This document shows, in pieces, positions 32,736 to 45,191 of a DNA stretch of 64,000 nucleotides. Both the position numbers and the translations under genes were made by a program. Numbering within the stretch: the first letter of the stretch is position 1; every line of letters starts with the position of its first letter. Source of the DNA: Cryptomeria japonica (Eukaryota > Streptophyta > Pinopsida > Cupressales > Cupressaceae); NCBI RefSeq assembly GCF_030272615.1, contig NC_081411.1:209829744-209893743 (forward strand). Reading direction: 5' to 3'. The notes below the pieces were generated by a model. It was not told where the DNA came from. It did no database searches and worked only from the letters and a program-made list of their open reading frames with translations.

Positions 32736-34270
32736 TATAACATATAACATGAGATAAGATGTGATTGCCCTGTAAGCTCAAGGATAAGGAAAAAGAAGTT
32801 GGAGATCGGCCCTGCCGAACAGGAGAGGTCATAACAGGATCATCACATATATACAATTAATTAAGAAGTACATTTGAGTTAAATCATATATACAATGTAT
32901 GATGTAAAAACAACATTATCTTAATTATGGGTATTTTAGCTCCCACAAAATCTTCAAGCATAAAACATAAGTTTTATTTTACCAAAATTAAATAAGTTAG
33001 AACGAAAGTATTTCATCTAGAACATTAGGTATAATATCATGAATTTAGAAGCTGGGGGTTGGAATAAAAATTTCACATTATAAAACTAATTGAGTTTATC
33101 AATAAATTGACTTGCTGAAAACAGTTATCTTAATAGATATAAATCCTCATACTAGATTTTTATTAAATATTTACATCATGAGATGTATATTTTAATTACT
33201 TAATATGTTTGTTATGGTTTGTTAATTAGAATAAAATATTTGTAGTACAAATGCTTTTTTTACTTTATTGTTAAACTCAAACTTATTTTAGAAAGTTCAA
33301 TATAAAATAAAATGTTAGCCAATAAATGGAGCATTCATGATGCTTGATATGTGAGGAAGCTATTTCCAAGCTGATAGCAAAGAAAAATGTTCTAGTTGTT
33401 AGTTTAAAATGAGCAGAGAAGAACATAAGATAAACACAAAATAGCAGAAAAGAAAATCAGACAACAAGAACACGAGATCCATTTGCAAAGCAGGGATCTA
33501 TCACATTAAACAATATCAATATTGCATAGCCATACACATATTATTTATACATTTCTTCACCCATGAATGAAGAGTTGGGGAAGCCAAACAGTCATATGAC
33601 CGTTGGGCTTCATATACCCAACAATCACCCCCGTGAAGCCCAACTGGTACAGGAAACATCCCTGCTTCCTTATCTAATTTCATATTACAACCAGTTTGCT
33701 AGATTTTAGCTTTGCAAACTTTTGTTCAGGAACACTACAAATTAATCTCCTCCATGTCAAATCGGAGTTATAAACAACTTCTCCTATGGCAGACACAAGC
33801 TTACCCATAGAAACATTACTTTTTGCAAGGTCATAATAAACCCCTCCATCACAATCACCTTCTCCTATGCTCCCCTTCTTGCAAACCCTGAACAAAGAAC
33901 CTAAAAAATCACCATTAGTCGGTTATAATACCCAAACATAAAACTGTCTACCCCAAAACTCAAACATTTCCTGTTGCTAGTAACCACGCATTTGGGTCCA
34001 GTGGCCCTCTTCTTGGAAGTCTAGTAAATCAACTTCCTACCAAGGGTTTTGATAATTCTTGTTTACTTGGTGTGACACTTGATTTGCAACCATGCTCTCC
34101 ATTGTTCGTGTGCGCTTAGATGGTCCATAAGAATATTGGCTTCCATCATTTACTCTATTAACATTACTATTGACTCAAATGCTGCAACACGAGCACCAAA
34201 TCTACTGCCAGTAGGGTGTCGTGGCATAGAATCCTTGTCAGGTTCAAAACAGAGCTTCTTTGTGGTCTTG
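32736..34270 (-). pseudogene. Block G copy 1: ORFc and part of ORFb of an unrecognised minus-strand gene family
   Basis: 33895-33680 is ORFc (FRVCKKGSIGEGDCDGGVYY, 71 codons). 34270-34090 holds the end of ORFb with an internal deletion of about 112 bp at 34174. At 34270 the block stops abruptly and Copia 2 internal sequence begins. 32965-33650 is non-coding and matches 37560-38340 and 56745-57480. Function unknown. Confidence 0.6.
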
Positions 34271-34626
34271 AAAGTGCATATTTTTTCATCTACTTTCATA
34301 ATCTGCCATCTATTTGCAGTGATTTTAAGTAGAAATTGTACTTTCTGTATTTGGCCATTTTTGGCATATTTGGTACTTGCATTGTGCTTGGATCTCAGTT
34401 TAGATCACTAGTAGTATTTGTTGAAGTCTCTTAGATCTCATTTTGAAAAGTTGTAAATTGAAATCAGAAGTCCACTTTGCCTTGTTTTGTAAGTGGCCCA
34501 TTGTATATGCACTAAGTATAAAGTGCCAAAATCGCCATTTTAGGGAGATTTCTTGATTGAGTATTTTGGGGGGGTGTCTTGTGTGATTGTGCCTCTCTCT
34601 ATCTTGTGTTTTTTAATTTTGGTGCT

Positions 34627-36843
34627 ATGGGTTCTCTTAAATTTCCACTTTTAACTCCTTATAATTATGCATCATGGAAAATTAAGGCATGGAGTAAACT
34701 AATCAAAAAATGACTCATTCATTATGTAAATGAAACTATTACAGCACCACCTGATCTAAAGGCTGATCCTAATGCTTAAATTGAATGGCTTACTAAGAAT
34801 GCTATGGCACTTGGAACTCTTAGAAAGTATATATCAGATGACCTCATTTTTCACATTGATAAGTGTACAAAAATGAAAGAGGCTTGGGATATTTTTAAGA
34901 AATTGTATGGCCAAGTTGATGAGATTAAGGGCTACAAGCTTGATAGTGAACTCACAACTTTGGATCCCAAGGATTTTGATACAATCCAAGATTATGTCAC
35001 AAAAACAATTGAGCTAAGAGAAACGCTAAAGGATTGTGGAATTGATAGAAAGGATGCTCAATTAGTTTATAACTTGTTGAACAAGCGTCCTTTAGAGTAT
35101 GCAACCTTTGTACCTAGCTTTTACACCCATAGGTTAGCTCAAGGTTCGTCATACATTTCTCCCTCATTTGATTCATTCAAGGAGATGTTCATACTTGAGC
35201 AATCTAAGTTGACCACGATGGGGATTCTCAAATCTTCAAAGTCACAAGCTTTGGTGGCTAACAAAGGGAATCAAAGTAATCAAGGAAAAGGCAAGAATCA
35301 AAAGCAACCTAAGTCAAAACCACAACAAGATGGAGCACAATCTTCCTCTCCACAAAAAGGTGATTCACCATTCTCACCTAAGAGGAAATTGTATAAGGAC
35401 AATCTTTTTTGTGGATATTGCAAGAAGTCAGGACATGATGAACATCATTGTTATAAGAAGGATATTGATGAGTTAAAGAATCTTCTTAAGAAGAATAGAA
35501 TCAACCTACCTTCTAGAATGTCTACATCGGCTTCTTCTTCCAAGGATAAAGGAAAGGATCACTCTTTTGGGATAGATAAAGGAGAGGGACAAGCTCTTTA
35601 TGCTACTACAAGTCACGATTCAGGGAGCTGGCTTCTAGATTCAGGGGCTTCTCATCATATGGCATCTTCACAATCTATGTTTTTTACATTTGAGCCTTGC
35701 CGCATGCCGCAGATTTTGATGGGAAATCATACATACATGGATGTGATTGGGAAAGGATCTATTGCCATTGGGAATAACTCCTTCAATGATGTGTTGTGTG
35801 TACCCTACTTGACAAATAATCTTCTTTCCATCTATCAAATCACACATGGGGCAACTAAGAAAACTTTGGAGTTTACACCTGATTCAATTATCATTAGAGA
35901 CTTGGAGAGTGGAGCTATCATTGTGACTGGGGTGGTTGATCATGCATCTCGTTTTTACTCTTTTTCAGATTTTGGTCCTCTTGATAAGATTGGTTCTTCC
36001 TATGTTGATGATTCAAATTTTGAGAACTTTGGGCATTTGAACTTGGGGATTCTCACATGTGACCCCATTCTTGAGCCTTGCATATCATCTCCTCCTATTG
36101 ATATCACACCACCTATTGCACCTGATGATGTAGCTAGTGCGACAGTTTTGCCTTCTTATGATTCAGTGCAACAGGATATTCCATGTCTTCTAGCTTCAAT
36201 TGATTGGGATGCCTACTTGACAGACATTGCAGGTTTGTTTGTGGAGTCCTACACTATCAATTTGGGAGACATCATTTATGACATTCATCTTCTCTTTGAT
36301 AAAGATGATCCTTCTTTGATTGTTGCAAGGGATCACTCTGACCCTCTTGTGCATTCTCTACATGATCAATCTTTAGAGGTTGACATGATTGTGGATACTT
36401 TTGTACAACACTTGGAGGAGGTCTCTTTATCTTTTGAGGAGACATATGAGTCTTTGGATATTGTTCTACATTCATCTCTATTGGCTCTTGGAGTTCCTTT
36501 TTCAGCAGTGTGGCATAGTTTACTACCTTTGGAGGAGGTTACTTTCAGCATAGACATGGGGACACTTGAGCAGTTTTCAAAGATTCCTTTTATCATGAGT
36601 ATTTTTTCTTCATCTTCCCTTCATGCTTGGGGAGACTTCATGGATACACCTTTGGTTTTGTTTCTTTCTAAGGGGAGAAACATGGTTCAACGTTCATGGA
36701 GCAGCTTCTTCATTCATCTTCGAGCTTCTATAATTGGTGTAGATTCCAGATTGAGGGGGGGCTTCCTAGTCTCTCTTCTTCTTCTCTCATATGGAGGGAA
36801 CCTTTTCCTCACATGGGTTTTGGTCCTTCACATACTTCTATGA
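34627..36843 (+). pseudogene. Copia 2 gag-protease polyprotein with unrecognised C-terminal region (679 codons open)
   Basis: Begins MGSLKFPLLTPYNYASWK; stops at 34711 (TGA) and 34777 (TAA) break the N-terminus. From 34804 to 36843 it is fully open. UBN2-type gag (YGQVDEIKGYKL, DYVTKTIELRETLKDCG), then Lys/Gln-rich linker, zinc knuckle CGYCKKSGHDEHHC (35410-35451) and protease active site LLDSGASHHM (about 35631). The region just after the protease (TYMDVIGKGSIAI, LSIYQITHG) looks like the usual Copia gag-pre-integrase part. Then come about 290 residues with many acidic patches, no integrase HHCC or D,D,E motif and no RT. The stop lies ~220 bp before the polypurine tract, so the missing enzymes are not further on. 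It would depend on another element for copying and integration. Confidence 0.9.
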
Positions 36844-37066
36844 GAGTTCTTTGTATCTAATTTTCATCTCTCTTTTGGGGGAGGGTTTTTTCCCATTGGG
36901 TTTTTCTCTCTTTCGCCACTTTGTGAGAGATTTCATTGCATTGGTTTGCATGCATTTGCATTTGTACATGGGTACCTAACATGGCCTCGTAGCCGGGACC
37001 CATCTTGCATTGCTTAGTTGCATTGTAGACTTTAGTGCATTCCCTTAAGTTGCACTTAAGGGGGGG

Positions 37067-37530
37067 TGTTGGTGTAAATAATTATTCATCTTGGATATTA
37101 TTACACCTTACTTAAGTTTACTTAGGAAATGCATTTCATAGAAGTTTGGGTATGAGACACTTGGGTGTTTGTGCCACATTGGGATAGTGTGTGTGTAGGA
37201 GAATTTCCACCTTTTGTGGACTTATCTTGTTGTTACACTCCACATTCAGTTGGTGATCCACCTCATGTGGACTATTATATTGTTTCTCCTACCTACCCAC
37301 ACCTTTTTCCTACCTACCTTTGTTTCTTATTGAGCCACATGTCATGTTTGTGTGCTCACATATCCATATAGCCTTTCTTATATAAGTAGGCTCATATTCA
37401 TTGTATGTATCAATTGATGATCCAGTTGATCAGTATTTTCATCTTGATAGAATACAGTTTCTTTCTATCATATATTTTGTCTCTCTTATTTGTGCTTTCC
37501 ATTGCCTCTTGATCTTCGCAAAATCTCACA
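37067..37530 (+). repeat. Copia 2 LTR (464 bp)
   Basis: TGTTGG..CTCACA, with the TG/CA ends expected of an LTR. TATATAAG lies near 37379. Preceded by a polypurine tract, AAGGGGGGG, which marks it as a 3' LTR. Confidence 0.9.
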
Positions 37531-37548
37531 TGGTATCAGAGCTGGTCC
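37531..37548 (+). other. Primer-binding site after the 3' LTR of Copia 2
   Basis: TGGTATCAGAGCTGG is the standard plant Copia primer site complementary to initiator tRNA-Met. It directly follows the LTR end, and then block G sequence resumes. Confidence 0.85.
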
Positions 37549-38349
37549 ACATCTCACAATAAGTTTTATTTTACCAAACTTAAATAAGTTAAAACTAAAC
37601 TATTTCATCTACAACATTAGGTATAATATCATGAATTCAGAAACCAGGGGTTGGAATCAAAATTTCTCATTGTAAAAATAATAGAATTTATCAATAAATT
37701 GACTTGCTGAAAACATTTATCTTAATAGATATAAATCCTCATATGAGATTTTTATTGAATATTTACATCATGAGATGTATATTTAATTACTTAATATGTT
37801 TCTTATGGTTTGTTAATCAGAATAAAATATTCGTAGTACAAATGCTTTGTTTACTTTATTGTTAAACTCAAACTTATTTTAGAAAGTTCAATATAAAATA
37901 AAATGTTAGACAATAAATGGAGCATTCATGATGCTTGATATGTGAGGAAGCTATTTCCAAGCTCATAGCAGTATTCATGATGCTTGATATGTGAGGAAGC
38001 TATTTCCAAGCTGATAGCAAAGAAAAATGTTCTAGTTGTTAGTTTAAAATGAGCAGAGAAGAACATAAGATAAACACAAAATAGCAGAAAAGAAAATCAG
38101 ACAACAAGAACACGAGATGAATTTATAGTGGTTCGGCAATTGGTACATCCATTTGCAAAGCAGGGATCTATCACATTAAACAATATCAATATTACATAGC
38201 CATACACATATTATTTATACATTTCTTCACCCATTAATGAAGAGTTGGGGAAGCCAAATAGTCATATGACCGTTGGGCTTCATATACCCAACAATCTCCC
38301 CGATGAAGTCCAACTGGTACAGGAAACATCCCTGCTTCCTTTTATAATT
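37549..38349. other. Non-coding part of block G copy 2
   Basis: Matches 32965-33675 and 56745-57480. Includes a short duplicated segment (GTATTCATGATGCTTGATAT at 37971 repeats 37924) and TGGTTCGGCAATTGG (38131), a phrase I associate with plant LTR-retrotransposon ends. No coding sequence. Confidence 0.5.
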
Positions 38350-40200
38350 TTATATTACAACCAGTCTGCTAGATTTTAGCTTTGCAAACTTCTGTTCACG
38401 AACACTAAAAATTAATCTCCTCCATATCAAATCAGATTTATAAACAACTTCTCCTATGACAGACACAAACTTACCCATAGAAAAATTACTTTTTGCAAGG
38501 TCATAATAAACCCCTCCACCACAATCACCTTCTCCTATGCTCCCCTTCTCGCAAACCCTGAACAAAGAACCTAAAATATCACCATTAGTCGGTTATGATA
38601 CCAAAACATAAAACTGTCTACCCCAAAGCTCAAACATTTCTTGTTGCTAGTAACCATGCATTTGAGTCCACTGGCCCTCTTCTTGGAAGTCTAGTAAATC
38701 AACCTCCTACCAAGGGTTTCGCTAATTCTTGTTTACTTGGTGTGACACTTGTTCTGCAACCATGCTCTCCATTGTTCGTGTGTGCTTAGATGGACCATAA
38801 GAATATTGGCTTCCATCATTTACTCTATTAACATTTCTGTTGACTAGAATACCTTCTACACTATCAGCATGGTGAAGCCCACCAATCAGCGTTTCTATAG
38901 TACTTCCACCTTCGTTCATAATACAATTATAGGTCTGAGGACCCCAGGACTCAAATGCTACAACATGAGCACCAAATCTATTGCCAGCATGGTGTGGTGG
39001 CATAGAATCCTTGTCAGTGTCAAAATAGAGCTTCTTTATGGTCTTGCCAAGATCAATACCATATAATAAAATTATTTCATTGGCAAATCCAACCTTGGAA
39101 TGGAAGGAAGAATTATTTTCATCATCTTTCGGGTTTAAATTCTCGCTCTTATCCCCTTCGTAACAACCCAATGGAGGGTATTTAGAGAAACTTTCCACAA
39201 CCATATGCTTGGTTAGAATCATCTTAACGAATCCAACATCACCATTTTTAAAGAAATTAGGTTCCTTCTCAATCTCCTTGTTGTTCAAATCGTTTACACA
39301 TGCCACAACTGCATCATGAGATGAAAAAGAAACTGAACCAGAATCTTTGTGCTTTGCAGTTGGTAGGTTATGTGCTAGCTTAATTTTCTCACAATCCCCC
39401 ATGACATTAGGGCACAGTCCTGAAGCAAAGCTCCCACCTTCCCAAATGACACCAAATGTCGAGCCGACCAACCACGGGTTCATACTCATGCTCATTTCCA
39501 TCTTCAGTTTTGGCAGTCAACGTTCTTTTCAAACTCCTTTGAATCGACCACAAAGGTTCCTTTGTCACCCACAGAAAAGCCATCTCTTCACCTCCATATG
39601 CAGTAACATTAGGACCACTTAGATAACCATATTCAGTACCAGCGGATTCCTTGTCATAAAAGTTGTTTGTATTTCTTGTAGAAGCTTGTGTACTACCTCC
39701 AAGCAAACCATTCCACTCTGCCTCTACTTCTGCAATCTACAACAATAAATCAACAATCTTCTTTCCTTTTGGAAAATTAATTTCCTCAAAGACCATATTC
39801 TCAGCCTTTCTGAAGTCTTTTAGATCCTGCGCAACCTTGGGCCGGAGGCTCTCTCCTGCCTCCTTGCGCTTCTGGGAACTTTAGTCGCCAAGCACCCCGA
39901 ATCCTCTTGTGGATTCTTTCCAACAAGGAAAGGATTTCCTATGAATAAGGCATGCATTTTTGTGAGGAAAGAGTCTTTGTTAGGAGTTTCCCATCACTTT
40001 CCTCTTGCTGAAATACGGTCTCCTCAGAAAAATCTGATTCTTTTTCAAGGTTATCTTTTTCAATATTCATGATGCAACACAAAACCATTAACTTCTGGTC
40101 CATACAAATCAGTTTTTCTATGAGTAGGAGATTCTTTTCATTCAACCTCATAAATTTTTCTTTTTCATAATCCTTTCGAGCCTTGTCCTCAACTTTCATG
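38350..40200 (-). pseudogene. Block G copy 2: ORFa, ORFb and ORFc of an unrecognised gene family
   Basis: On the minus strand: ORFa pieces (40199-39939, DYEKEKFMRLNEKNLL, a charged helical N-terminus; 39706-39407, EYGYLSGPNVTAYGGEE). ORFb is open for 259 codons (39501-38722; [61 protein letters not shown]). ORFc (38565-38350) is 71 codons. I do not recognise any of them, and see no signal peptide or membrane segment. Three or more copies in the window suggest that it travels by duplication or is itself part of an unknown element. Confidence 0.55.
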
Positions 40201-40254
40201 TAAACTTTCTAATCCATACGAATCAGTTTTTCTGTGAGTGAGAGACGTTTATGT

Positions 40255-40486
40255 AAACGTTACTAGTTACTAGATCGCCACGCATAGGAGGAATTCAAGA
40301 TTCAGGAAAGGGCTTTAGAAACCCTGTAGCAAATGAAAATGCCAAGTGTAAAGCCTAATTATTTGCCAGTAAACGTTACTGGTTACTAGATCACCACGCA
40401 TAGGAGGAATTCAGGATTCAGGAAAGGGCTTTAGAAACCCTGTAGCAAATGAAAATGCCAAGTGTAAAGCCTAATTATTTGCCAGT
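40255..40486 (+). repeat. 116-bp tandem duplication between ORFa and the PPR fragment
   Basis: Units 40255-40370 and 40371-40486 differ at a few bases only. The corresponding places in block G copy 3 (59400 and 61255) have one unit. Confidence 0.85.
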
Positions 40487-41060
40487 GGCTTCCATCCTGT
40501 ACCAACGTGGGAGCTTTTAAAATAATATATGAACATGCATCACAAGATAACGGTAGGGAGATTTTTGAAAGTTATTATAGTTCGAAATGCCCTGTTTTGT
40601 CATCTCATGGAATGCGTCGATTGCAAGAACTGCAGAAATAGATTTGATGGAAAGGCTTTGGAAAGTTGCACACTCATTGGTGACTGTCAGATCTAACCCC
40701 CACAACCTTCAGCCTGCATCCTCCGTATGTGTGCCAAAATTGGCTTTTGGGGCGTTGTCGTTGTGACATCTCTGGTTGCCATGTACACAAAATGTGAGGG
40801 CAGAGGCTTGGCATGTGGGCTACATAACAAAATTGCCTAATGGAGATGTGGTCTCCTCATTGTTAATATTGTGAGATACCCACAAACAGATTTACTGAAA
40901 AGACTTTAGGATCTTTCAAACAAATGCAGATAGGAGGCATAGAGCCAAACTCTTTTTCCAGTCACCTCCAGTAGCCAATTGTTTTTTACAGAATACCTCT
41001 AAGAAATGTCATATCATCGAATGCAAGGATAGGCAGATTTTGCAGACAATATATTTGATG
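40487..41060 (+). pseudogene. PPR-protein-like pseudogene fragment, copy 1
   Basis: Frames give FVVSWNA-, LVAMYTKCEG- and FKQMQ-like pieces, the usual phrases of plant PPR proteins (VVSWNAMI, LVDMYAKCG, F.QMQ..G..PN). About 86 bp present in the copies at 59630 and 61490 are missing near 40595. Host PPR proteins bind organelle RNA; this piece is far too short and broken to work. Confidence 0.65.
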
Positions 41061-41095
41061 GAAAGACTGCTCCCAACTGGAATACGTCCAGAAGA

Positions 41096-41122
<27 letters not shown>
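41096..41122 (+). repeat. (TA)n microsatellite
   Basis: About 13 uninterrupted TA units, next to the PPR fragment. The paralogous place at 62063 has a shorter run. Confidence 0.9.
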
Positions 41123-41127
<5 letters not shown>

Positions 41128-42404
41128 AATGCTGCCAGATTTCTTTTCGGGTAAATTACACTTTAAAAACAAATGCACCATTCCTCATTTATTACAAGGC
41201 CATGCTCTACAAGCAAGCACGCTTTCTACTTTAATGCCTGTTGTCTCTCTCGTCCTCTCTTCAAGTTTCAAAATGTTTTTCTTTACTGTTCCTTTTATTT
41301 TAATTTTCCACTCATGCCTTTGACCACTCATGTCTTTAATGTTTTTCTTTACCGTTCCGATACGAAACGTTGTAGATGTAAATTAGGGTATCTTTTTAGA
41401 TTTCTGGATATCCTGATATTTCAATGGCATTAATAAATCCATACAATAAAAATAAAACTCATATTTTTGCCATTAGTCTTAAATAAGGAGAATTATGACC
41501 AACAATGCTATGACGACGGTTGGAAGGCCCTCACCTCCTCGGAAAAAATAATATAGTTTTCTATTAACCATAAACAATTCAACCAAGCTCCTAACCTGTG
41601 AAGAGAGAAAAAAATACCGGAACAAATAATCCAAAATAAAATGAGTAGGAAACCGAAAAACTCTATAAACTCATCGTATTGAAGAAAATTATTTCTTCAG
41701 ATTTAACTGTAAACAAGGCACTTCTAAGGAACGTCTGTGTATTAATGAAGAAAATTTGTTGGTTTTAAGAGGAGTAGTGTGAATTTGATGACTAGAAACC
41801 AACAGAAGATTAGCACACCTTATTCAAATGAGTTACCACAAATCCTTGCACAGTAAAAAAGACTAAAATCTTCAAATAGAAAATTAATTTGAGCAGAGTT
41901 TGCAAATTGAAAAGGTTTGCAAATGGAAAGGAAATGTTAACCAAAATAATTGAAATAGAGTTTGTAGTTTCTACTATGAAAAACATTTCAAATCCTTGCT
42001 TTGGAGAGAAAAGTAGAAAAAATCTAAATTCTTGAATTTCAATTGAATGGATAAGAGATTTGTGAGGTCTCATATACAATTCAATATTGATACTTTATAT
42101 CTTATGCTATTATAAGATTCTTTACTTGAGTTTCATGGTAAGCGAATTCCAAGTGTTATAATTAAATCTTAAATATATTTGGACGCTTGTGTGGAATAGT
42201 CTAATTATTCTCTCAATTATTATATATTCAAGCTAAAATTTAAAATAGAATGTGGTTGAAATTATTTTTGGTATTAAATTAGAATAAATAAATGTTTTCC
42301 AATTAATAGATTATATTGATTTATCCATGGTGAAAGAAGTGAATGGCCAGACTTTGTGTTATATGATGATTATAATTTAAGTTTTCTTGAGCTACAATGT
42401 TATG
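41123..42404. other. Non-coding sequence
   Basis: 41160-41460 matches 62085-62390 and ends block G copy 2. 41460-42404 is AT-rich with no recognisable gene. Confidence 0.5.
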
Positions 42405-43690
42405 TTTTTATTTGATAAAAGATGGGATAAGTCCATTACCATACATAATCACCAAACAGGTGCACAAGAGGAAACTCACAAGCACTAGGATCATGAAAAC
42501 ACAATCACCAAAAATGGCAGACCCTTTTTAAAAACAATGTTTTTGACTAGAGCATCAACATGTAGGACAAAGTCCCTAAATAGGAAAAATCACCTAATAA
42601 TAATAGAGGGGTTTAAGAGAACCCGGAACCATCTAACAATAGAAACCCCTTGCACAGGAATAAAGTAGCCAAGGGAAGCACTAAAAACATAATCTTTTTA
42701 ATGGTACCTTGAAACCTTTTACCTAATGGACCACTACGAACAACAATGTTCATAGTAAAAAATCTCATAGGGTTTTGATAGGCATCCCTAAACCTTTGAC
42801 TGATAGAAAAACCAACAAACAATCCATCAAAGGCCAGTTCTCAGTAAAGACACTAAGGAATAGAATCCCAACTAGAAACATAGGGAAGAGACCCAAAGAG
42901 AAAATTACCTGATGGGGGGAACATGATTCAACAATAAAGAACCTAAAAGAAAATAGCATCCCCCAACAAAAGAAGAAATCTACACTCAAAGTAGAAATAT
43001 AGGAAACATGGCACTCTACAGTTATCAGCCCTCAACACCTTTTAGCAATCCATCCACCACAACACAAAGAAAGCTTCTATTGAGTAGAATATCATTATTC
43101 ATAATAACGAGAGAACTCGACCCCTACAAACCCCCATAAATAGAGTAGTCTTTAAAGATCCAAGAATATTACAGGCCCACCTTTGTAGGGACATTGGAAA
43201 AATCATAGAAAAAATCCTTCCAAAACCCTTACTAAACAAGAAAGTAGTGCTAGAAAATAGTCTCTTGGAAGTGGAAAAAAACTTGCCCCACTCTAGAGAT
43301 CAACAACACAAGAGGAAATCTCCCACCTCCACATAAAATCCCACGTCCATAGGACTAGTACTAAATAGAGGAGCCTAAAGCAACACCTAAGCTATAATCA
43401 AGAGTAGACCTGAAGTGAAGCAACTCTACCAATGTGTGACCAAAGAAACAAAGTACACCAATCGGCCATGCAGGCCTCCCACAAAAATTTTGTGACCTCT
43501 AAGGAGTAGAATTACATTTCTAATCACCTTGGAGCACATGAAAAAAAGCCTAGATTGTAGGGCATAGGCACAAGAAACAACCATCAGTAAATCCCAAGCA
43601 CCACAGAGCACATGGCACCCCCAAATTGCCATCCATCAAAGAATATAGGACACTCCCCAAATATGAAAGATAGCGTATGAGAGGATTTAA
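42405..43690 (-). mobile_element. Probable 3' fragment of an unclassified minus-strand retroelement
   Basis: On the minus strand it runs as T/G-rich, weakly coding-like sequence (for example 43632-43426 and 42989-42765, both Phe/Leu-rich). It ends in ATCCCATCTTTTATCAAATAAAAAC near 42406, a polyadenylation-like LINE end. No enzymatic motif is visible, so the class is uncertain. Confidence 0.35.
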
Positions 43691-43699
43691 AGTTCTATG

Positions 43700-43896
43700 T
43701 TTAGGCCAATAGACTAATAAGTGCTATGAAGTTCAGAGGAACTCTAGCATTAATACCATAGGCGAACTAAAAAGATTTGAGCTTAATTTTCCTCTTGTAC
43801 ATGATGTGTGCTATGCCAAAAAAGAATTGTATGTACTTTTACATTCCAATCTATCATGGTTTCCTCAAACATTTTCATTAATTCTTTGTTCATTAT
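43700..43896 (-). pseudogene. Gypsy integrase remnant, copy 4 (cut by Copia 3)
   Basis: Matches 22715-22894 and 30330-30510. Copia 3 starts at the same point in it as Copia 1 does, showing that the two are duplicates of one insertion. Confidence 0.6.
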
Positions 43897-44388
43897 TGTT
43901 GGTGTAAATAATTATTCATCATGCATATTATTGCACCTTACTTAAGTTTACTTAAGAAATGAATTTCATAGTAGTTTGGGTATGAGACACTTGGGTGTTT
44001 GTGCCAAATTGGGATAGTGTGTGTAGGAGAATTTCCACCTTTTATAGTGTTAATCTTGTTACTACTCTATCATATTTAGTTATTGTTGAGTGATAATTCC
44101 ACCTTCGGTGGGTGATCCACCTCATGTGGAATATTTTATTGTTTCTCCTACCTACCAACATCTATTTCCTACCTACCCTTGTTTCTTAATGAGCCACATG
44201 TCAGTTTTGTGTTCTCACATATTCATATAGCCTTGCCTATATAAGTGGACTCATCTACATTGAACAACTTGTAATGATCCAATTGATCAGTATTCTCATC
44301 TTGATAGAATACAGTTTATTTCTATCATCAATTTTGTTCTCTCTTATTTTTTCTTTCCATTGCCTCTAGATCTTGGCAAAATATCACA
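43897..44388 (+). repeat. Copia 3 5' LTR
   Basis: TGTTGGTGTAAATAATT..ATCACA, close to the Copia 2 LTR. CTATATAAG at 44237-44245. Followed by TGGTATCATATCC, a primer site with changes after TGGTATCA. Confidence 0.85.
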
Positions 44389-45191
44389 TGGTATCATATC
44401 CATTAGAGTGTCATTGGTTTTCCAATTGAGAGAAATTTGATGCTATTGGGGGTTGTGTATTTTGGAGCTTTCTTTTGCAGGTTATTATGAAAGCTTGATG
44501 GATCAAATCTGAAGTTACAATTAGATTGAGGAGGTCCAAGAAAGTCAATTTTGCCTATTGTTTCATGAAAATCAAACTTCGGAGGCCAAATCTAGAAGCA
44601 TTTGAAGTTTGAAGCTGCGATGAAAATTGTCCAGAAATAATAATTTTGCAGGCAATTTTCAAATACCAATATCTCACTCATCTGGACTCCTTTGTTTGAA
44701 ATATTTATTTTGTTTTAGGGTATAATTTTTTGATCTGTACAGTAGAGAAGAAGTTTTTTGCATTTTCAGATATAGGTTTTTCTAAAATTATGAAATCCCA
44801 ATTTTTACAACTTTGGAGGCTTCGTTTGGGCTCATATGGACTCCTTTTCAGGTGCTGGTTTTTTTTAAAGTACATATTTTTTTGTCTAATTTCATAATAT
44901 GCCATTTGTTTGCAGTGATTTTAAGTACAAATTGTAATTTTAGTATTTGGTCATTTTTTGGCCTATTTGGTACTTGTATTTTTCTTGTATCTTAGTTTAG
45001 ATCACTAGCAGTATTTATTGAAATCTCTTATATCTCCTTTTGAGAAGTTGTAAAATTGAAATCAGAAGTCCAGTTTGCCTTGTTTTTCAAGTGGCCTACT
45101 GTACATGCACTAAGTATAAAGTGTCATATCATGATTTTGGGAGGGTTTCTCTTGTGCTTTTGTGCTCTTGTGTTGATTCCTTTTTGCTGCT

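Larger units (their letters stand above)
34271..37548 (+). mobile_element. Copia 2: gag-protease Copia element lacking a 5' LTR, followed by a misplaced primer site
   Basis: Internal leader from 34271, gag-protease ORF (34627-36843), polypurine tract (37057-37066), complete LTR (37067-37530) and then TGGTATCAGAGCTGGTCC (37531-37548), which is the primer-binding site normally found after a 5' LTR. No 5' LTR precedes the leader. It is the best preserved copy of the family. Confidence 0.9.

Noticed and set aside
38722-40200. Block G ORFs as Copia or Gypsy gag/pol
   Set aside because: No zinc knuckle, protease, RT or integrase motif is visible in ORFa, ORFb or ORFc, so I left the family unassigned.
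41096-41122. Origin or regulatory AT element
   Set aside because: A simple TA microsatellite that varies in length in the paralogous copy at 62063.
42405-43690. Membrane-protein gene (Phe/Leu-rich minus-strand frames)
   Set aside because: Frames are short, unconnected and T-rich; the segment ends in a polyadenylation-like tail, which fits retroelement UTR better.
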